A stretch of DNA of 64,000 nucleotides from NCBI RefSeq assembly GCF_900168005.1, contig NZ_FUYP01000015.1, forward strand, positions 40,576-104,575, given 5' to 3'. Made by a program: the position numbers and the translations under genes. How positions within the stretch are numbered: position 1 is the first letter of the stretch; the number at the start of each line of letters is the position of its first letter. Below are positions 53,128 through 61,883 of this stretch, one piece after another. This stretch comes from Sphingopyxis flava. Lineage in GTDB: Bacteria; Pseudomonadota; Alphaproteobacteria; Sphingomonadales; Sphingomonadaceae. The notes under the pieces were generated by a model. It did not search any database, was not told the origin of the DNA, and saw nothing but the letters and a program-made list of their open reading frames with translations.

Positions 53128-55002
53128 ATGGGGATAATCGATTCGGACGAAGTCGCGGCGGGACAGCCGGTGGACTATGCAGAGCAATGGCTGGCGGTCC
53201 CGGAAATGCTGCTCGATCAGGTGCGCCGGAACCCCGATGCGGTAGAGGAACATTTTCACGCACTCGACGCTGCTCACGGATATCGTGCCCGTTCGGTTGT
53301 GAATATCGATGCGCTCGCCCTTCTCGTCGTCGATCCGGCAGAACGGCAGTTCGCCTATGTCTCCGACACCTCGCCTGCCGATGCTCATGATCTTATCGAC
53401 TGGGATATGGCGGAAGCGACGCTGCACGGGCGAACGATGCAGCTTGCGCAACCGGACGAACAAGGCGCGCATCCTCTTTTGGCCTATGTCCCGGCGCGCG
53501 AAGCTTTAAACTGGGATCTTCCAGATGAAGTGAAGGGGCGTCTGGCCGAGGCGCTCCGACGGCGCGTGCTCGTCGTCACCACCTCGGCCGTGCCCCAAAA
53601 ACCACTGCGGCGCGCCTGCGCCGCCTTCGGGATGACCGGCCTTGAAGCCCGCGTGGTCGAGGCAACGCTCCGATCGGGCAGCATCCGCTCCGGCGCCGCG
53701 GCCGCCAAGCTGAGCTATGCGACCGCGCGCGAGGCAATGTCGTCTGCGCTTGCGAAAGTCGGCGTCGCACGAATGCCGGGACTGCTGCATCGCCTGTCGT
53801 TGCTGTCGCTTGGTATCTTTCCCAACCGCGAAGAAGCCGTTGAATTGCTCACCGACCGCTGGGGCCTCAAGCCGCGCCAGGCACAGATCGCTATGCTGCT
53901 CGCGCAAGGCCTGACGCGGGGGGAGACGGCGCAATCGCTCGGCCTCTCGGAGGCCACGGTCAAGAAGCAGGCCGATATCGTCTTCCAAACCTTCGGCGTC
54001 TCGGGCGCCCCGGCCCTCGCCCGCTCCTTGAGCGCCGTCACGGCCATGCAGGCGCTGGCTGATGCGAGCCACGACCGGGTTGGCTGGATGAGCGGCGCGG
54101 CCGAGCCGCTGCGCTTTATCGATCGCCCGGGCGGCGGCCGGATCGCCATCTCCGATTACGGTCCTGCTGGCGGTCGCCCCGTGGTCATCGTGCACAGCAG
54201 CATGACGACCCGCCACCCGCCCCGACGGCTGGTCGCCGAACTCATGCGGCGCGGATACCGGGTCCTGGCCATCGACCGGCCAGGCTTTGGATTGACCGAC
54301 ATGGAGCGAGGATGCGCCGAGAGCGACCCGTCGGATCCGTTCGAGCCCGCTGCGCACGACATGCGGATCGTACTCGACCAGCTCCGGATCGATCGCGTAG
54401 CCATTGTGGCGCGTGGCGGCGCGCAGGTTGTCGCTGCCTTCGCCGGTCTCTACCCCGACCGCTGCGGCGCTGTCGTCCTCGTCAATCCCGATCCCCCCGC
54501 GACGCGCGACAAACGTCGCTGGGGCGTGCTCGGTTCGTTCAAGGAAGCCTATTATCAGCGGCCCGATCTCATCTTGCCCGCCGCCCGGCTCATTACCCGG
54601 GCAATGACGCGAAGCTTCCTTGCCAAAGCGCTCCGCAAATCCATGCGCGGAAGTCCGCCCGACGAGGCGCTGGTCGCGGACGAACATATCGTCGACGATT
54701 ATTACCGCGCGATTCGCATGTTCACCACCGGCCGCCTGGCGGGATATGTACGCGAGCAAGCCGCTCTGGCCCAGGGGATCGGCGGCCATTACGCGATCGA
54801 CGGCCGCGGATGGTCGGTGCTGCTGGGCGCACATGACACCTTGTCCGAACCCGGTACCGCGCTCGCCTATTGGCGCGAACGCATCCCCGCCGCCGCCTTC
54901 GAGGTTCTTGAAAACCACGGGCGCCTCATGGCCTACGCTGCCCCTGAACTGATATCGGACCGCCTTGACGCCATGGCCGGCGCGGTCAAACGCCCCGCAT
55001 GA
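53128..55002 (+). CDS. LuxR-type HTH regulator fused to an alpha/beta-hydrolase lacking its serine
   Basis: This is a 624-residue chimeric protein (start 53128; a GTG at 53107 is an alternative). Residues 1-160 form an unassigned, PAS-like sensory domain. Two LuxR/GerE-like HTH segments follow, at about 168-215 (MTGLEARVVEATL to AMSSALAKVGV) and 246-300 (LKPRQAQIAMLLAQGLTRGETAQSLGLSEATVKKQ). Residues 333-624 are an alpha/beta-hydrolase with DRPGFGLTD. At the nucleophile elbow the sequence is ARGGA, with glycine in place of serine, while the acid (GAHD, about 570) and histidine (ENHGR, about 597) remain. It is probably a ligand sensor, not an enzyme. It diverges from the giant autotransporter. 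Its 3' end overlaps a convergent gene by 17 bases. Confidence 0.85.
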   Translation: MGIIDSDEVAAGQPVDYAEQWLAVPEMLLDQVRRNPDAVEEHFHALDAAHGYRARSVVNIDALALLVVDPAERQFAYVSDTSPADAHDLIDWDMAEATLHGRTMQLAQPDEQGAHPLLAYVPAREALNWDLPDEVKGRLAEALRRRVLVVTTSAVPQKPLRRACAAFGMTGLEARVVEATLRSGSIRSGAAAAKLSYATAREAMSSALAKVGVARMPGLLHRLSLLSLGIFPNREEAVELLTDRWGLKPRQAQIAMLLAQGLTRGETAQSLGLSEATVKKQADIVFQTFGVSGAPALARSLSAVTAMQALADASHDRVGWMSGAAEPLRFIDRPGGGRIAISDYGPAGGRPVVIVHSSMTTRHPPRRLVAELMRRGYRVLAIDRPGFGLTDMERGCAESDPSDPFEPAAHDMRIVLDQLRIDRVAIVARGGAQVVAAFAGLYPDRCGAVVLVNPDPPATRDKRRWGVLGSFKEAYYQRPDLILPAARLITRAMTRSFLAKALRKSMRGSPPDEALVADEHIVDDYYRAIRMFTTGRLAGYVREQAALAQGIGGHYAIDGRGWSVLLGAHDTLSEPGTALAYWRERIPAAAFEVLENHGRLMAYAAPELISDRLDAMAGAVKRPA

Positions 55003-55885
55003 GCGAGGGTATGAAAGATGCGAGTTCGCTGGCGAGATAGCCGATCGGCCCCATCGTTTCCCCAAGGCGTCGTCCCGCCTCGCCATGGAGCCATATGCCC
55101 CAGGCGGACGCTTGAAGCGGAGACAATCCCTGGGCGCCGAGACCGCCTATCAGGCCTGCCAACACATCGCCCGAACCGCTGACAGCAAGGCCCGATCCGC
55201 CTCCGGCATAGGAAAGGCAGATATCGTCCGCCATCAAATAGCTTGTGGCACCCTTGACCATGACCGCTGCGCCAAAACGGTCTTGGGCCCGGGCAAGAGC
55301 GGCGAGCGGATTACGCGATACTTCCTCCTTCTCGGCACGCAGCAGAGCCGCAAGCTCGCCTTCGTGCGGTGTGAGCACAATCTGGTCGCCGCGCGCGGCG
55401 ATCGCAGCGGAATGATCGGCAGCGACACGCAGCGCGGCAGCGTCGAGCAGCAGAAGGAGCTGCTTGGGGAGCCTCGGCAAAAGCGCCCCCAAGAGCGCGC
55501 GAGCGGTCTCCTCGTCGCCCATTGCTGGACCGATAACGATGGCGTCGAAATGGCCGATCTCGTCCACCAGCAGATCGGCGCTCTCGGGCGCAATCTCCCC
55601 GCTCTCGGTCTCGGGAAGCGCGAGGATCGCGCAGGCGGGAGCCGCGATACCCGCCGGAATCGCGGCCGACGCGATGGTCGCGATGGTGACTTTGCCCGCG
55701 CCGGCCCGAAACGCCGCCTCGGCGGTCAGGAGCGTTCCTCCGGGCACCCGGCGGCAGCCGCCGATCAGAAGCATGCGCCCGCGGCCGTTCTTGTCGATAT
55801 TGCCGCGATGATCGGGAAGCGGGTTTGCTTTCAGCCACCCCGAATCGAGCGCGACCGTATCAGCCACGCGCGGCAACCATCGCAT
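54986..55885 (-). CDS. nnrD: ADP/ATP-dependent NAD(P)H-hydrate dehydratase (carbohydrate-kinase fold)
   Basis: This is a 299-residue NnrD that converts the damaged S-NAD(P)HX back to NAD(P)H, using ATP or ADP. Family motifs are HRGNIDKNGRGRMLLIGGCRRVPGGTLLTAEAAFRAGAGKVTIAT, AIVIGPAMGDEE, VLTPHEGELAAL and GGGSGLAVSGSGDVLAGLIGGLGAQG, where the GSGD nucleotide and catalytic segment is intact. Its usual partner, the epimerase domain NnrE, is not fused and not in view. It overlaps the phosphatase gene start by 26 bases and the LuxR-hydrolase 3' end by 17 bases. It is metabolic housekeeping in this position. Confidence 0.92.
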   Translation of the reverse strand: MRWLPRVADTVALDSGWLKANPLPDHRGNIDKNGRGRMLLIGGCRRVPGGTLLTAEAAFRAGAGKVTIATIASAAIPAGIAAPACAILALPETESGEIAPESADLLVDEIGHFDAIVIGPAMGDEETARALLGALLPRLPKQLLLLLDAAALRVAADHSAAIAARGDQIVLTPHEGELAALLRAEKEEVSRNPLAALARAQDRFGAAVMVKGATSYLMADDICLSYAGGGSGLAVSGSGDVLAGLIGGLGAQGLSPLQASAWGIWLHGEAGRRLGETMGPIGYLASELASFIPSLMRGV

Positions 55886-56621
55886 CGGGCTCGCGGGTTA
55901 CCGGCACTTTGCGCTTGATGGGAGCCGTCACATTATAGCGCGCAAGCACAAGGGCGCCGTCACGGCCCGCATCGGGGTCGAGACGATATTCGGTTATCGC
56001 GCAATTGGCGACATCCCCCTCGCTGTCGATCGCGAGAATTTCCGCCTCCGACAGATTTTCGATGATTGTGCGCAGGCAAAGCACCACCACCTGGTGCGCG
56101 ACGATCATCACGCGGCGTCCCCCATAATGGAGCGAGACAGTGTCGAGGAGCGAACGAAGCCGCAAGATAACGTCGCACCAGCTCTCGCCTCCGGGGGGGC
56201 GGTGATAGAATTTCCCAAGGAGGCTGCGAAATCCAGCCTGCTCGGGGTGCGCTGCTGCAATTCCAAGGCTGGTGAGACCATCGAGGATGCCGAACTCCTT
56301 TTCGCGCAGTCGCTCGTCGATGCAGATTTTTTCTTGCGCCTCGCAGCCGCCCGCCGCGCGAAATATCTCGGCAGTCTGGACCGCCCGGACATAGGGTGAG
56401 GCAAGCATGACCTCGGGCCGCGCGCCGGCCTCGCCGGCTGCGAACCATTCACCGAGCGCGCGCGCCTGCTCTCTCCCCAGGGCGGAGAGCGGCACATCGA
56501 CATCGCGGTGGTCGAGCTTGATGCGCTCGGCGCCCGACGCGTGCGCGGCATCGCGCGCCACATTGCCCGCGCTTTGCCCGTGGCGCACAACCCAAAGCGT
56601 CGAAGGCCAGCGCGGCGTCAC
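55860..56621 (-). CDS. Histidine phosphatase (phosphoglycerate mutase-like)
   Basis: This is a 253-residue branch-1 histidine phosphatase. The phosphoaccepting RHG lies in WVVRHGQSAGNV; further catalytic residues are in DVPLSALGREQARALGEWF, ASPYVRAVQTAEIF, IDERLREKEFGILDGL and IVAHQVVVLCLR with the second histidine. The substrate is unclear, since the superfamily includes phosphoglycerate mutase, fructose-2,6-bisphosphatase, cobalamin phosphatase and others. It overlaps nnrD by 26 bases, so the two may be co-translated. About 80 bases separate it from the upstream alcohol dehydrogenase. Confidence 0.88.
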   Translation of the reverse strand: MTPRWPSTLWVVRHGQSAGNVARDAAHASGAERIKLDHRDVDVPLSALGREQARALGEWFAAGEAGARPEVMLASPYVRAVQTAEIFRAAGGCEAQEKICIDERLREKEFGILDGLTSLGIAAAHPEQAGFRSLLGKFYHRPPGGESWCDVILRLRSLLDTVSLHYGGRRVMIVAHQVVVLCLRTIIENLSEAEILAIDSEGDVANCAITEYRLDPDAGRDGALVLARYNVTAPIKRKVPVTREPDAMVAARG

Positions 56622-56701
56622 CGGAAATTCTCTTTCATGACAATTCCAACGCGGCGAGGCCGAAGCGGTTGCGGCGCCATCGGCATCGAAAGCTGGCGCG
56701 C

Positions 56702-57919
56702 TCAGACCTGCTCCATCTGCTGCACGGCCCGGACGGTTCCGCGAGCCATGCCGGGCTTCAGCACGATCTTGGTGTAGAGATTTTGCTCATCGTGCCAGCG
56801 CCGGTACATGTCGGCGGCATCCTCGAGCGATGCGTGGTGCGAAATCAGCGAGACCGTATCGAACTTGCCCTCGCGGATCATGCGCAAGAGCTCACCGGTG
56901 TAGCGCTGGACATGCGTCTGCCCGCTTTTCACCGTCAGCCCCTTCTCCATCAGCTGGCCGAGCGGAAACTTGTCAGCGAACCCGCCATAGACGCCGGGGA
57001 TCGACAGGCGGCCGCCCTTGCGGCAGGCAAGGATCGCCTGGCGCAGCGCATGAGGGCGTTCGGTCGCAAGGTAGAATTTCGCTTTCACCTGATCGACGAC
57101 ATTGTCGAGCGTGAAGCCGTGGCTTTCCATGCCGACGCAATCAATGCAGGCATCAGGCCCGATGCCCCCCGTCATCTCGTCGAGCGCCTCGCGAACGTCG
57201 ACCTCGCGATAGTCGAGCACCTCGGCTCCATATTTGCGCGCGAGCGCAAGACGCGTCGGGAAATGGTCTATCGCAATCACCCTCGCCGCGCCGAGAAGCA
57301 GCGCCGACTGGATGGTGAAGAGGCCGACGGGGCCGCAGCCCCAGATCGCGACAGTGTCGCCGGGCTCGATGTCGGCGTTCAGGGCTGCCTGCCAGCCGGT
57401 GGGAAGAATGTCGGAGAGGAAGAGGACATCATCGTCGGCGAGATCCTCGGGAATAACGACGGGCCCCACGTCCGAATAGGGAATGCGTACATATTCCGCC
57501 TGGCCGCCTGCATAACCGCCGGTGAGATGCGCGTAGCCAAAGGCTGCGCCCATCGCGTGCCCCATCATCACGTCCGAGGCATCCCGCGTTTCGGAAGGAT
57601 TGGCATTGTCGCATGCGCTATAGAGCTGGCGTTCGCAAAAGAAGCATTGCCCGCAGCTGATCGTAAAGGGGACTACGACACGCTGGCCTATTTCAAGGGT
57701 CGATGCAGCGCCCGTGTCGACGACTTCGCCCATGAATTCATGCCCGAGGACATCGCCGGCGCGCATTCCGGGGATATATCGGTCGTAAAGATGAAGATCC
57801 GAGCCGCAGATGGCGGTCGAGGTGACGCGCAGAATTGCATCGCGCGGGTTGACGATCTCGGGATCGGGAACGGTTTCGACGCTGACCTTGTGGCGACCCT
57901 GCCAGGTGACGGCTCGCAT
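56702..57919 (-). CDS. Zinc-dependent alcohol dehydrogenase, glutathione-independent formaldehyde dehydrogenase type
   Basis: This is a 405-residue MDR enzyme resembling the FDH-like group, with MRAVTWQGRHKVSVETVPDPEI, STAICGSDLHLYDRYIPGMRAGDVLGHEFMG (catalytic zinc ligands) and FTISCGQCFFCERQLYSACDN (structural zinc). The Rossmann motif is WGCGPVGLFTIQSALLLGAARVIAID. It follows the SRPBCC gene by 10 bases, and both sit behind an EcfG promoter at 58749-58774, so it is a likely general-stress gene. The substrate is unproven (formaldehyde, other aldehydes or threonine-like alcohols). Confidence 0.9.
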   Translation of the reverse strand: MRAVTWQGRHKVSVETVPDPEIVNPRDAILRVTSTAICGSDLHLYDRYIPGMRAGDVLGHEFMGEVVDTGAASTLEIGQRVVVPFTISCGQCFFCERQLYSACDNANPSETRDASDVMMGHAMGAAFGYAHLTGGYAGGQAEYVRIPYSDVGPVVIPEDLADDDVLFLSDILPTGWQAALNADIEPGDTVAIWGCGPVGLFTIQSALLLGAARVIAIDHFPTRLALARKYGAEVLDYREVDVREALDEMTGGIGPDACIDCVGMESHGFTLDNVVDQVKAKFYLATERPHALRQAILACRKGGRLSIPGVYGGFADKFPLGQLMEKGLTVKSGQTHVQRYTGELLRMIREGKFDTVSLISHHASLEDAADMYRRWHDEQNLYTKIVLKPGMARGTVRAVQQMEQV

Positions 57920-57929
57920 GATGAGCTCC

Positions 57930-58592
57930 TCAGATATGGGACTTTGCGGGATGTTCGGAGGCGCGTGCCGATGGGCCGGCGTTGGTGGTCACCTCGCCGG
58001 TTTCCATCAGCTGCTTGAAGCGATGAAGATCGCGCCGCGCCTGCACTTCGGGCTCGCGCTGGACCAATTTGGCGCCCAGTCGTCCCAGTGCGCGCCCCGG
58101 GGGCTCATAGGCGAGGATGAGATGGACGTAGGTCCCCCGGCCGCCAGGGGCATCGTCGAAGCGTACCTCGCCGCTGTTTGCGATATCGCTTTCGGGTTCA
58201 CTCTGCCAGCTGATCGCCTCGCCGGCTATGACGCGGGTGATGCGGTTGACGAGCGTCACCTTCCGCCCCGCGGGCGCCTTTACCGTCCAGCGCGATACGC
58301 CCTCGCCGAGCGGCTCAACCGTCACGACATTCTCCATGAACTCAGGGAAGCGCTCGACAGTCCACGCGGCGAAGAGCGCCTCTTTCGGCCGGTTGATCAG
58401 AAGCGATTTTCCGAACAGCGCGCGCGAGCCTTGCTTTTCCAGTGTCCAATGGGGCGCGTCGGAAATGGAAGCTGCCCTCTTCTTGCGCTTGCTGCGCTGC
58501 AAAGCTGCAAATCCAATGCCCGCCGCAGCAAGGCCAAGCCCCGCTACGGCCGTGTAAAGCGGCCGCTTGTCGCCGCGCTGTTCGCCTGGCAT
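57930..58592 (-). CDS. SRPBCC-family (START/Bet v1-like) membrane-anchored protein
   Basis: This is a 220-residue protein. The ATG at 58592 follows GAGGA and gives an N-terminal membrane anchor (LYTAVAGLGLAAAGIGFAALQRSKRKKR). An SRPBCC/polyketide-cyclase-like domain follows, with SLLINRPKEALFAAWTVERFPEFMENVVTVEPLG and ITRVIAGEAISWQSEPES. The longer upstream frame is not supported. It is expressed ahead of the zinc dehydrogenase (10 bases apart) under a likely EcfG promoter with a leader of about 150 bases. Such genes are often in general stress regulons. Lipid or quinone binding is possible. Confidence 0.85.
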   Translation of the reverse strand: MPGEQRGDKRPLYTAVAGLGLAAAGIGFAALQRSKRKKRAASISDAPHWTLEKQGSRALFGKSLLINRPKEALFAAWTVERFPEFMENVVTVEPLGEGVSRWTVKAPAGRKVTLVNRITRVIAGEAISWQSEPESDIANSGEVRFDDAPGGRGTYVHLILAYEPPGRALGRLGAKLVQREPEVQARRDLHRFKQLMETGEVTTNAGPSARASEHPAKSHI

Positions 58593-58748
58593 CGACTTAT
58601 CTCCTCGCTTCTTTTGCCCACCCGGCGAGAGAAGGACCCGCGCGGCGTGCCGGGGCGCCCCGCGGCACGCACGCCAGCCCATCCTTGGGCGGCGGGACAA
58701 TAATCCAAATCTGTGCCCTATTGACGCTGACCCGGCTTTCGCCACGCC

Positions 58749-58774
58749 AACGAGAAGCCGACTGCGATTGTTCC
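58749..58774 (-). promoter_or_regulatory. EcfG-type promoter upstream of SRPBCC-dehydrogenase pair
   Basis: On the minus strand GGAAC (58774-58770) is followed after exactly 17 bases by CGTT (58752-58749), a perfect EcfG consensus. It lies about 157 bases before the SRPBCC start codon, with no other gene between. Spacing and full match are strong, given that ecfG lies 26 kb away in the same window. Confidence 0.82.
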
Positions 58775-59005
58775 CACCATGAGCGCATACGCCCCGCCAT
58801 TTCTGCCAATTCTTGATCTGCTTTAAGATCAGGCGTTTGCGACGGGTTTTCGCAAAGCTTGCCGCGAGTTTGATCTTGGCCTGCGACCGTTGGCTGCGCA
58901 GCCATCTTCGAGGGGCAATTGGAACCAGTGGGCCCGCCGCTGCGCTTGAAGGAGAGCCGAAAAGGCTCGCTTCCCAGGGAGTCTTTGTCCCTGCGTTGAA
59001 AGGAT

Positions 59006-59188
59006 ATGATGATGGAATGGATGATCATGGCCGTGCTTGGACCGATCCTCCTTGGTCTCGGGCTGCTTTGGGCCATCGCGAACAATCGGCGCTCGCGCGC
59101 CCAAAAGCAGCTGACGGAAGAAGCCACCCGGCAGCGACGCGCCGAAGAACATGCCGCGGCAAAGGCGCGCGAAGCAGGCGTAGAGTAG
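59006..59188 (+). CDS. Small single-pass membrane protein
   Basis: This is a 60-residue peptide beginning with three methionine codons (MMMEWMIMAVLGPILLGLGLLWAIANN). It has one N-terminal membrane helix, then a charged coiled helix rich in R, K, E, A (SRAQKQLTEEATRQRRAEEHAAAKAREAG). AAAGGA lies 4 bases ahead of the first ATG, so the start is well placed. It stands between the divergent SRPBCC gene and a frameshifted MFS gene. It resembles the small stress-linked membrane proteins of sphingomonads, but I do not recognise a named family. Confidence 0.65.
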   Translation: MMMEWMIMAVLGPILLGLGLLWAIANNRRSRAQKQLTEEATRQRRAEEHAAAKAREAGVE

Positions 59189-59304
59189 CGGGCGGGGGAA
59201 GTGTTCCGCTATCTGCGCCGCCAGATAATGCATCCTGAGGGGTTTTCCCGGCGCCGGCGCGGTGGCCCATCGTGACTCGCAAGGGCGCCGCAGGAGCAGG
59301 TTCG

Positions 59305-60820
59305 ATGCTCGAGCCGCAATCCGCTATCGGCGATGATGAGCTCGAAACCGGTCTTCGCCGCCTTATTATCGAAGCGCTTTTCTCGAACGCCACGGCTGCA
59401 CTCACAACCGGGGTCGTCTTGACGGCCTTCGCGCTCCATCTGGGTGCAAATAACGCAACAATCGGACTTCTCGCCGCCCTGCCGTTCCTCGCCCAGCTCG
59501 CGCAAGTGCCAGCCATCGCGCTTGTGGAGCGTATCCGGCAGCGAAAGCGCATTGCGGTTCTCTCGAGCGTTGCTGGCCGGTCGATGCTCGCGGTGATGGC
59601 ATTTGCTCCATTCGCAGGAGCCCTCGCGCTTCCGGTCCTTGTCGCCGCGACGCTCATTCTGTGTTTCTTCGGCGCCATCGGTGGCTGCGCGTGGAACAGC
59701 TGGATGCGGGATCTGGCGCCTGAGGACCGCATCGGGCGGATATTCGCCCGGCGCACCATTTACGCAACGCTGACTACGCTCCTTGCCGGACTGGGCGCTG
59801 CCGTTGCCCTCGAGTGGACGCCCGAACGAAGCGCCATGCGCGACTTTGCCTTTGCCGGGCTTTACGTGCTGGGCTGCGCCGCGGGCCTTTTCAGCGCGTG
59901 GATCGTCGCGCGCATGCCCGAACCGCGCATGCCCGATATCGCAAGCGCCGGGCGGGGGCTTGCCGAGGAACTCATCGCGGCTGCTAGGTGATGGCAATTT
60001 CATGCAGCTCATCCTTTTTCTCGGGACATGGCAATTCGCCATCAACTTCGCGACGCCCTCCTTCACCGTCTATCTCGTGCGCCAGCTCGGCTACGACATG
60101 ACGGTAGTCATGTCGCTGTCGATCGCGAGCCAGGTTGCGAACGCCATCACCCTTCGCAACTGGGGCGCTGCTGCCGATCGCTTTGCCAACAAGTCGGTCC
60201 TGCTCGTCGCGGCGCCGCTCTATATTATGTGCATCGCTGCGATGATCGGTGGCTCGCAAATTGCCGACGAGCGGTTACGGCTGGCATGGCTTGCCGGCCT
60301 CCACCTCTTGATGGGCGCTGCGGTCGCCGGCGTGACTCTCGCGACCGCGAATATCGCGCTCAAGCTGTCACCGCGGGGCGAAGCAGCCTCCTATCTGGCC
60401 GCGAGTGCGGTGGTGACAGCGCTGGCAGCAGGATCGGCTCCGATCCTGGGCGGCATGGTCGCCGACTTTTTCGCGGCGCGCGAGCTTGAACTGGTCGGGC
60501 GCTGGACCAACCCCGAAGGCGTCTATACCTATCTTTCGCTCGCGCTAAGCAATTGGGACTTTTACTTCTTACTGTCGGCCCTTTTCGGCCTCTACGCGCT
60601 GCACCGCCTCGGTTTCGTGCGCGAGGAAGGTGAGGTCGGGCGCGAAGAGATCGTGCGTCACATGCTTCGCGAAACGCGCGGGACGATTCACAATTTCTCG
60701 ACCGTCACCGGCCTCAAGGCGCTCACCGCTGTTCCTTCAAGCCTGGTGCGCGAACTGCGTGTGCGGCGCCGCTACAGTCGGCTGCAGGCTGCGCGAAGCA
60801 GCGCGGACGCGCCGAACTGA
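59305..60820 (+). pseudogene. Frameshifted MFS transporter
   Basis: Two adjoining frames together encode one 12-helix MFS protein. The first (59305-59991, MLEPQSAIGDD to AAAR) holds the first six helices; the second carries the rest, from about 59990 (GDGNFMQLILFLGTWQ) to 60820 (SSADAPN). They are joined at 'gctgctaggtgatggc' near 59983-59995. One extra base makes the first half end in TGA at 59989; removing a base restores A-G-D-G-N. The start at 59305 follows AGGAG. It could be an authentic disruption, a programmed shift or an assembly error. If the gene is broken, the transporter is lost. Confidence 0.8.
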
Positions 60821-61034
60821 TTGACCCATCCCAATGTTTCCGCCCTCCTGCGCTGAGCGGTCCTGAGACATGGCGTCGGGCCGGGACCTCGCCGATGCGA
60901 CACAAAGAAGCCGCCGGCGCAGACAATCCGGCGCGTACGGGTCCTGCGAGAGGATTCGAGCTTCTGTCATGGCGACCGGCGCAACTTCGTTGCCCCGGGA
61001 TGCGTCTCTTGAACGTCATGCAAGGAGATGGACA

Positions 61035-61217
61035 ATGAACAGGCCTGATAGCCGCGACGACGGCACGCAAAGCGGCCCTGGCGAACAAATCCGCCCTAGA
61101 GAAAAGCCACCGGTCAGCCATGTTGCCGATAGGGTATCGGTCAACGACGCGCGGCCGACCGCGAAGGATCGAGCGGCGCACAGCCGGCCAGCTTCGCCGG
61201 AAGGGGGCAAGAAATGA
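61035..61217 (+). CDS. Small hydrophilic, probably disordered protein 1
   Basis: This is a predicted 60-residue protein. ATG at 61035 follows an excellent AAGGAGATGGACA site. It is hydrophilic and charged (NRPDSRDDGTQSGPGEQIRPRE; SRPASPEGGKK at the end), without hydrophobic segments, so it is probably disordered. Its stop overlaps the start of the next small gene by 4 bases (ATGA), so the two are coupled. No family is recognised. The composition resembles small stress-induced proteins of sphingomonads, which is inference. Confidence 0.55.
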   Translation: MNRPDSRDDGTQSGPGEQIRPREKPPVSHVADRVSVNDARPTAKDRAAHSRPASPEGGKK

Positions 61218-61456
61218 CAAGATTTCGCAAGACCGGTCACGTGCCGACCGAAAAGAGCACAAATCCGAACATCTCAACGGAGAACCAGCCCGAGGGGGCC
61301 GCGAGGCGACCGAGCGATACGCTCGATCGCGAACCTGCACGCGATCCCGAAAGCGGCGGGAGCATTCCGGCAGATTATAACCCTGAGAGCGGAACGCGCG
61401 TCGGCGAAGAAGATGATACACGCGCCGGGCGCAAGCGGGAGGGGCAGCCGCGGTAA
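61214..61456 (+). CDS. Small hydrophilic, probably disordered protein 2
   Basis: This is a predicted 80-residue protein, rich in R, E, D, P, S and G, with no hydrophobic segment: TRFRKTGHVPTEKSTNPN, then RPSDTLDREPARDPESGGS and EEDDTRAGRKREGQPR. The start overlaps the preceding stop (ATGA), so it depends on the upstream gene. Together they form a two-gene unit of intrinsically disordered peptides. There is no recognised homologue that I can name, and no terminator is obvious downstream. Confidence 0.55.
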   Translation: MTRFRKTGHVPTEKSTNPNISTENQPEGAARRPSDTLDREPARDPESGGSIPADYNPESGTRVGEEDDTRAGRKREGQPR

Positions 61457-61604
61457 CGACGCGGTCGCATCCTCACGCCTGATTATAACCCGAGTTAGGA
61501 TTCAAGAATCTTGTCCGCGGCGTTTTCCGCTTCACCGACCGGAGCCTGTTGGTCCGTGACCCGCACCATGTTAGACTTGGGCAAATATAATGGAGTCGCA
61601 AGCC

Positions 61605-61883
61605 ATGGGCATGAGGGCCGACCGTGACCTTTGGGGCCAGGCGCTCGCCATCGAATCTCGATATGGGGATGGCGGGCCGAGCATCATCGGACGCAAGATC
61701 GACGCGTGTCGCCGCGCGGGCGCATTTTCCGAGGCTGAGTTCTTGAGTGACGTTGCCGCGTGCCTCACCCAATTGCACACGATCCGCGGCCCCAGCGCGG
61801 AGAATGCGCGCGCTCCGTCAGCGTCGCGGCGCGATCCCATGCGCCCGTCCGCCTGGAGCAAGAACGGCATCAGCGCTCGCTGA
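61605..61883 (+). CDS. Small sphingomonad-type hypothetical protein
   Basis: This is a possible 92-residue protein. Its first half (ADRDLWGQALAIESRYGDGGPSIIGRKIDACRRAGAFSEAEFLSDVAACLTQLH) has the helical D-L-W-x-x-A-L-A-I-E-x-x-x-G pattern I associate with small conserved sphingomonad proteins; the second half is low complexity. GGAG lies 9 bases before this ATG. Another frame on the opposite strand (61571-61978) is also open and cannot be excluded, so the coding strand is not certain. The function is unknown. Confidence 0.45.
   Translation: MGMRADRDLWGQALAIESRYGDGGPSIIGRKIDACRRAGAFSEAEFLSDVAACLTQLHTIRGPSAENARAPSASRRDPMRPSAWSKNGISAR

Noticed and set aside
58921..58946. GGAAC followed by GCGCTT as an EcfG promoter for the small membrane gene at 59006
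   Set aside because: The -10 part does not match CGTT at either 16 or 17 bases.
60990..61015. GCAAC-N17-CGTC upstream of the disordered-protein pair as an EcfG promoter
   Set aside because: Both elements carry mismatches and the fit is no better than chance.
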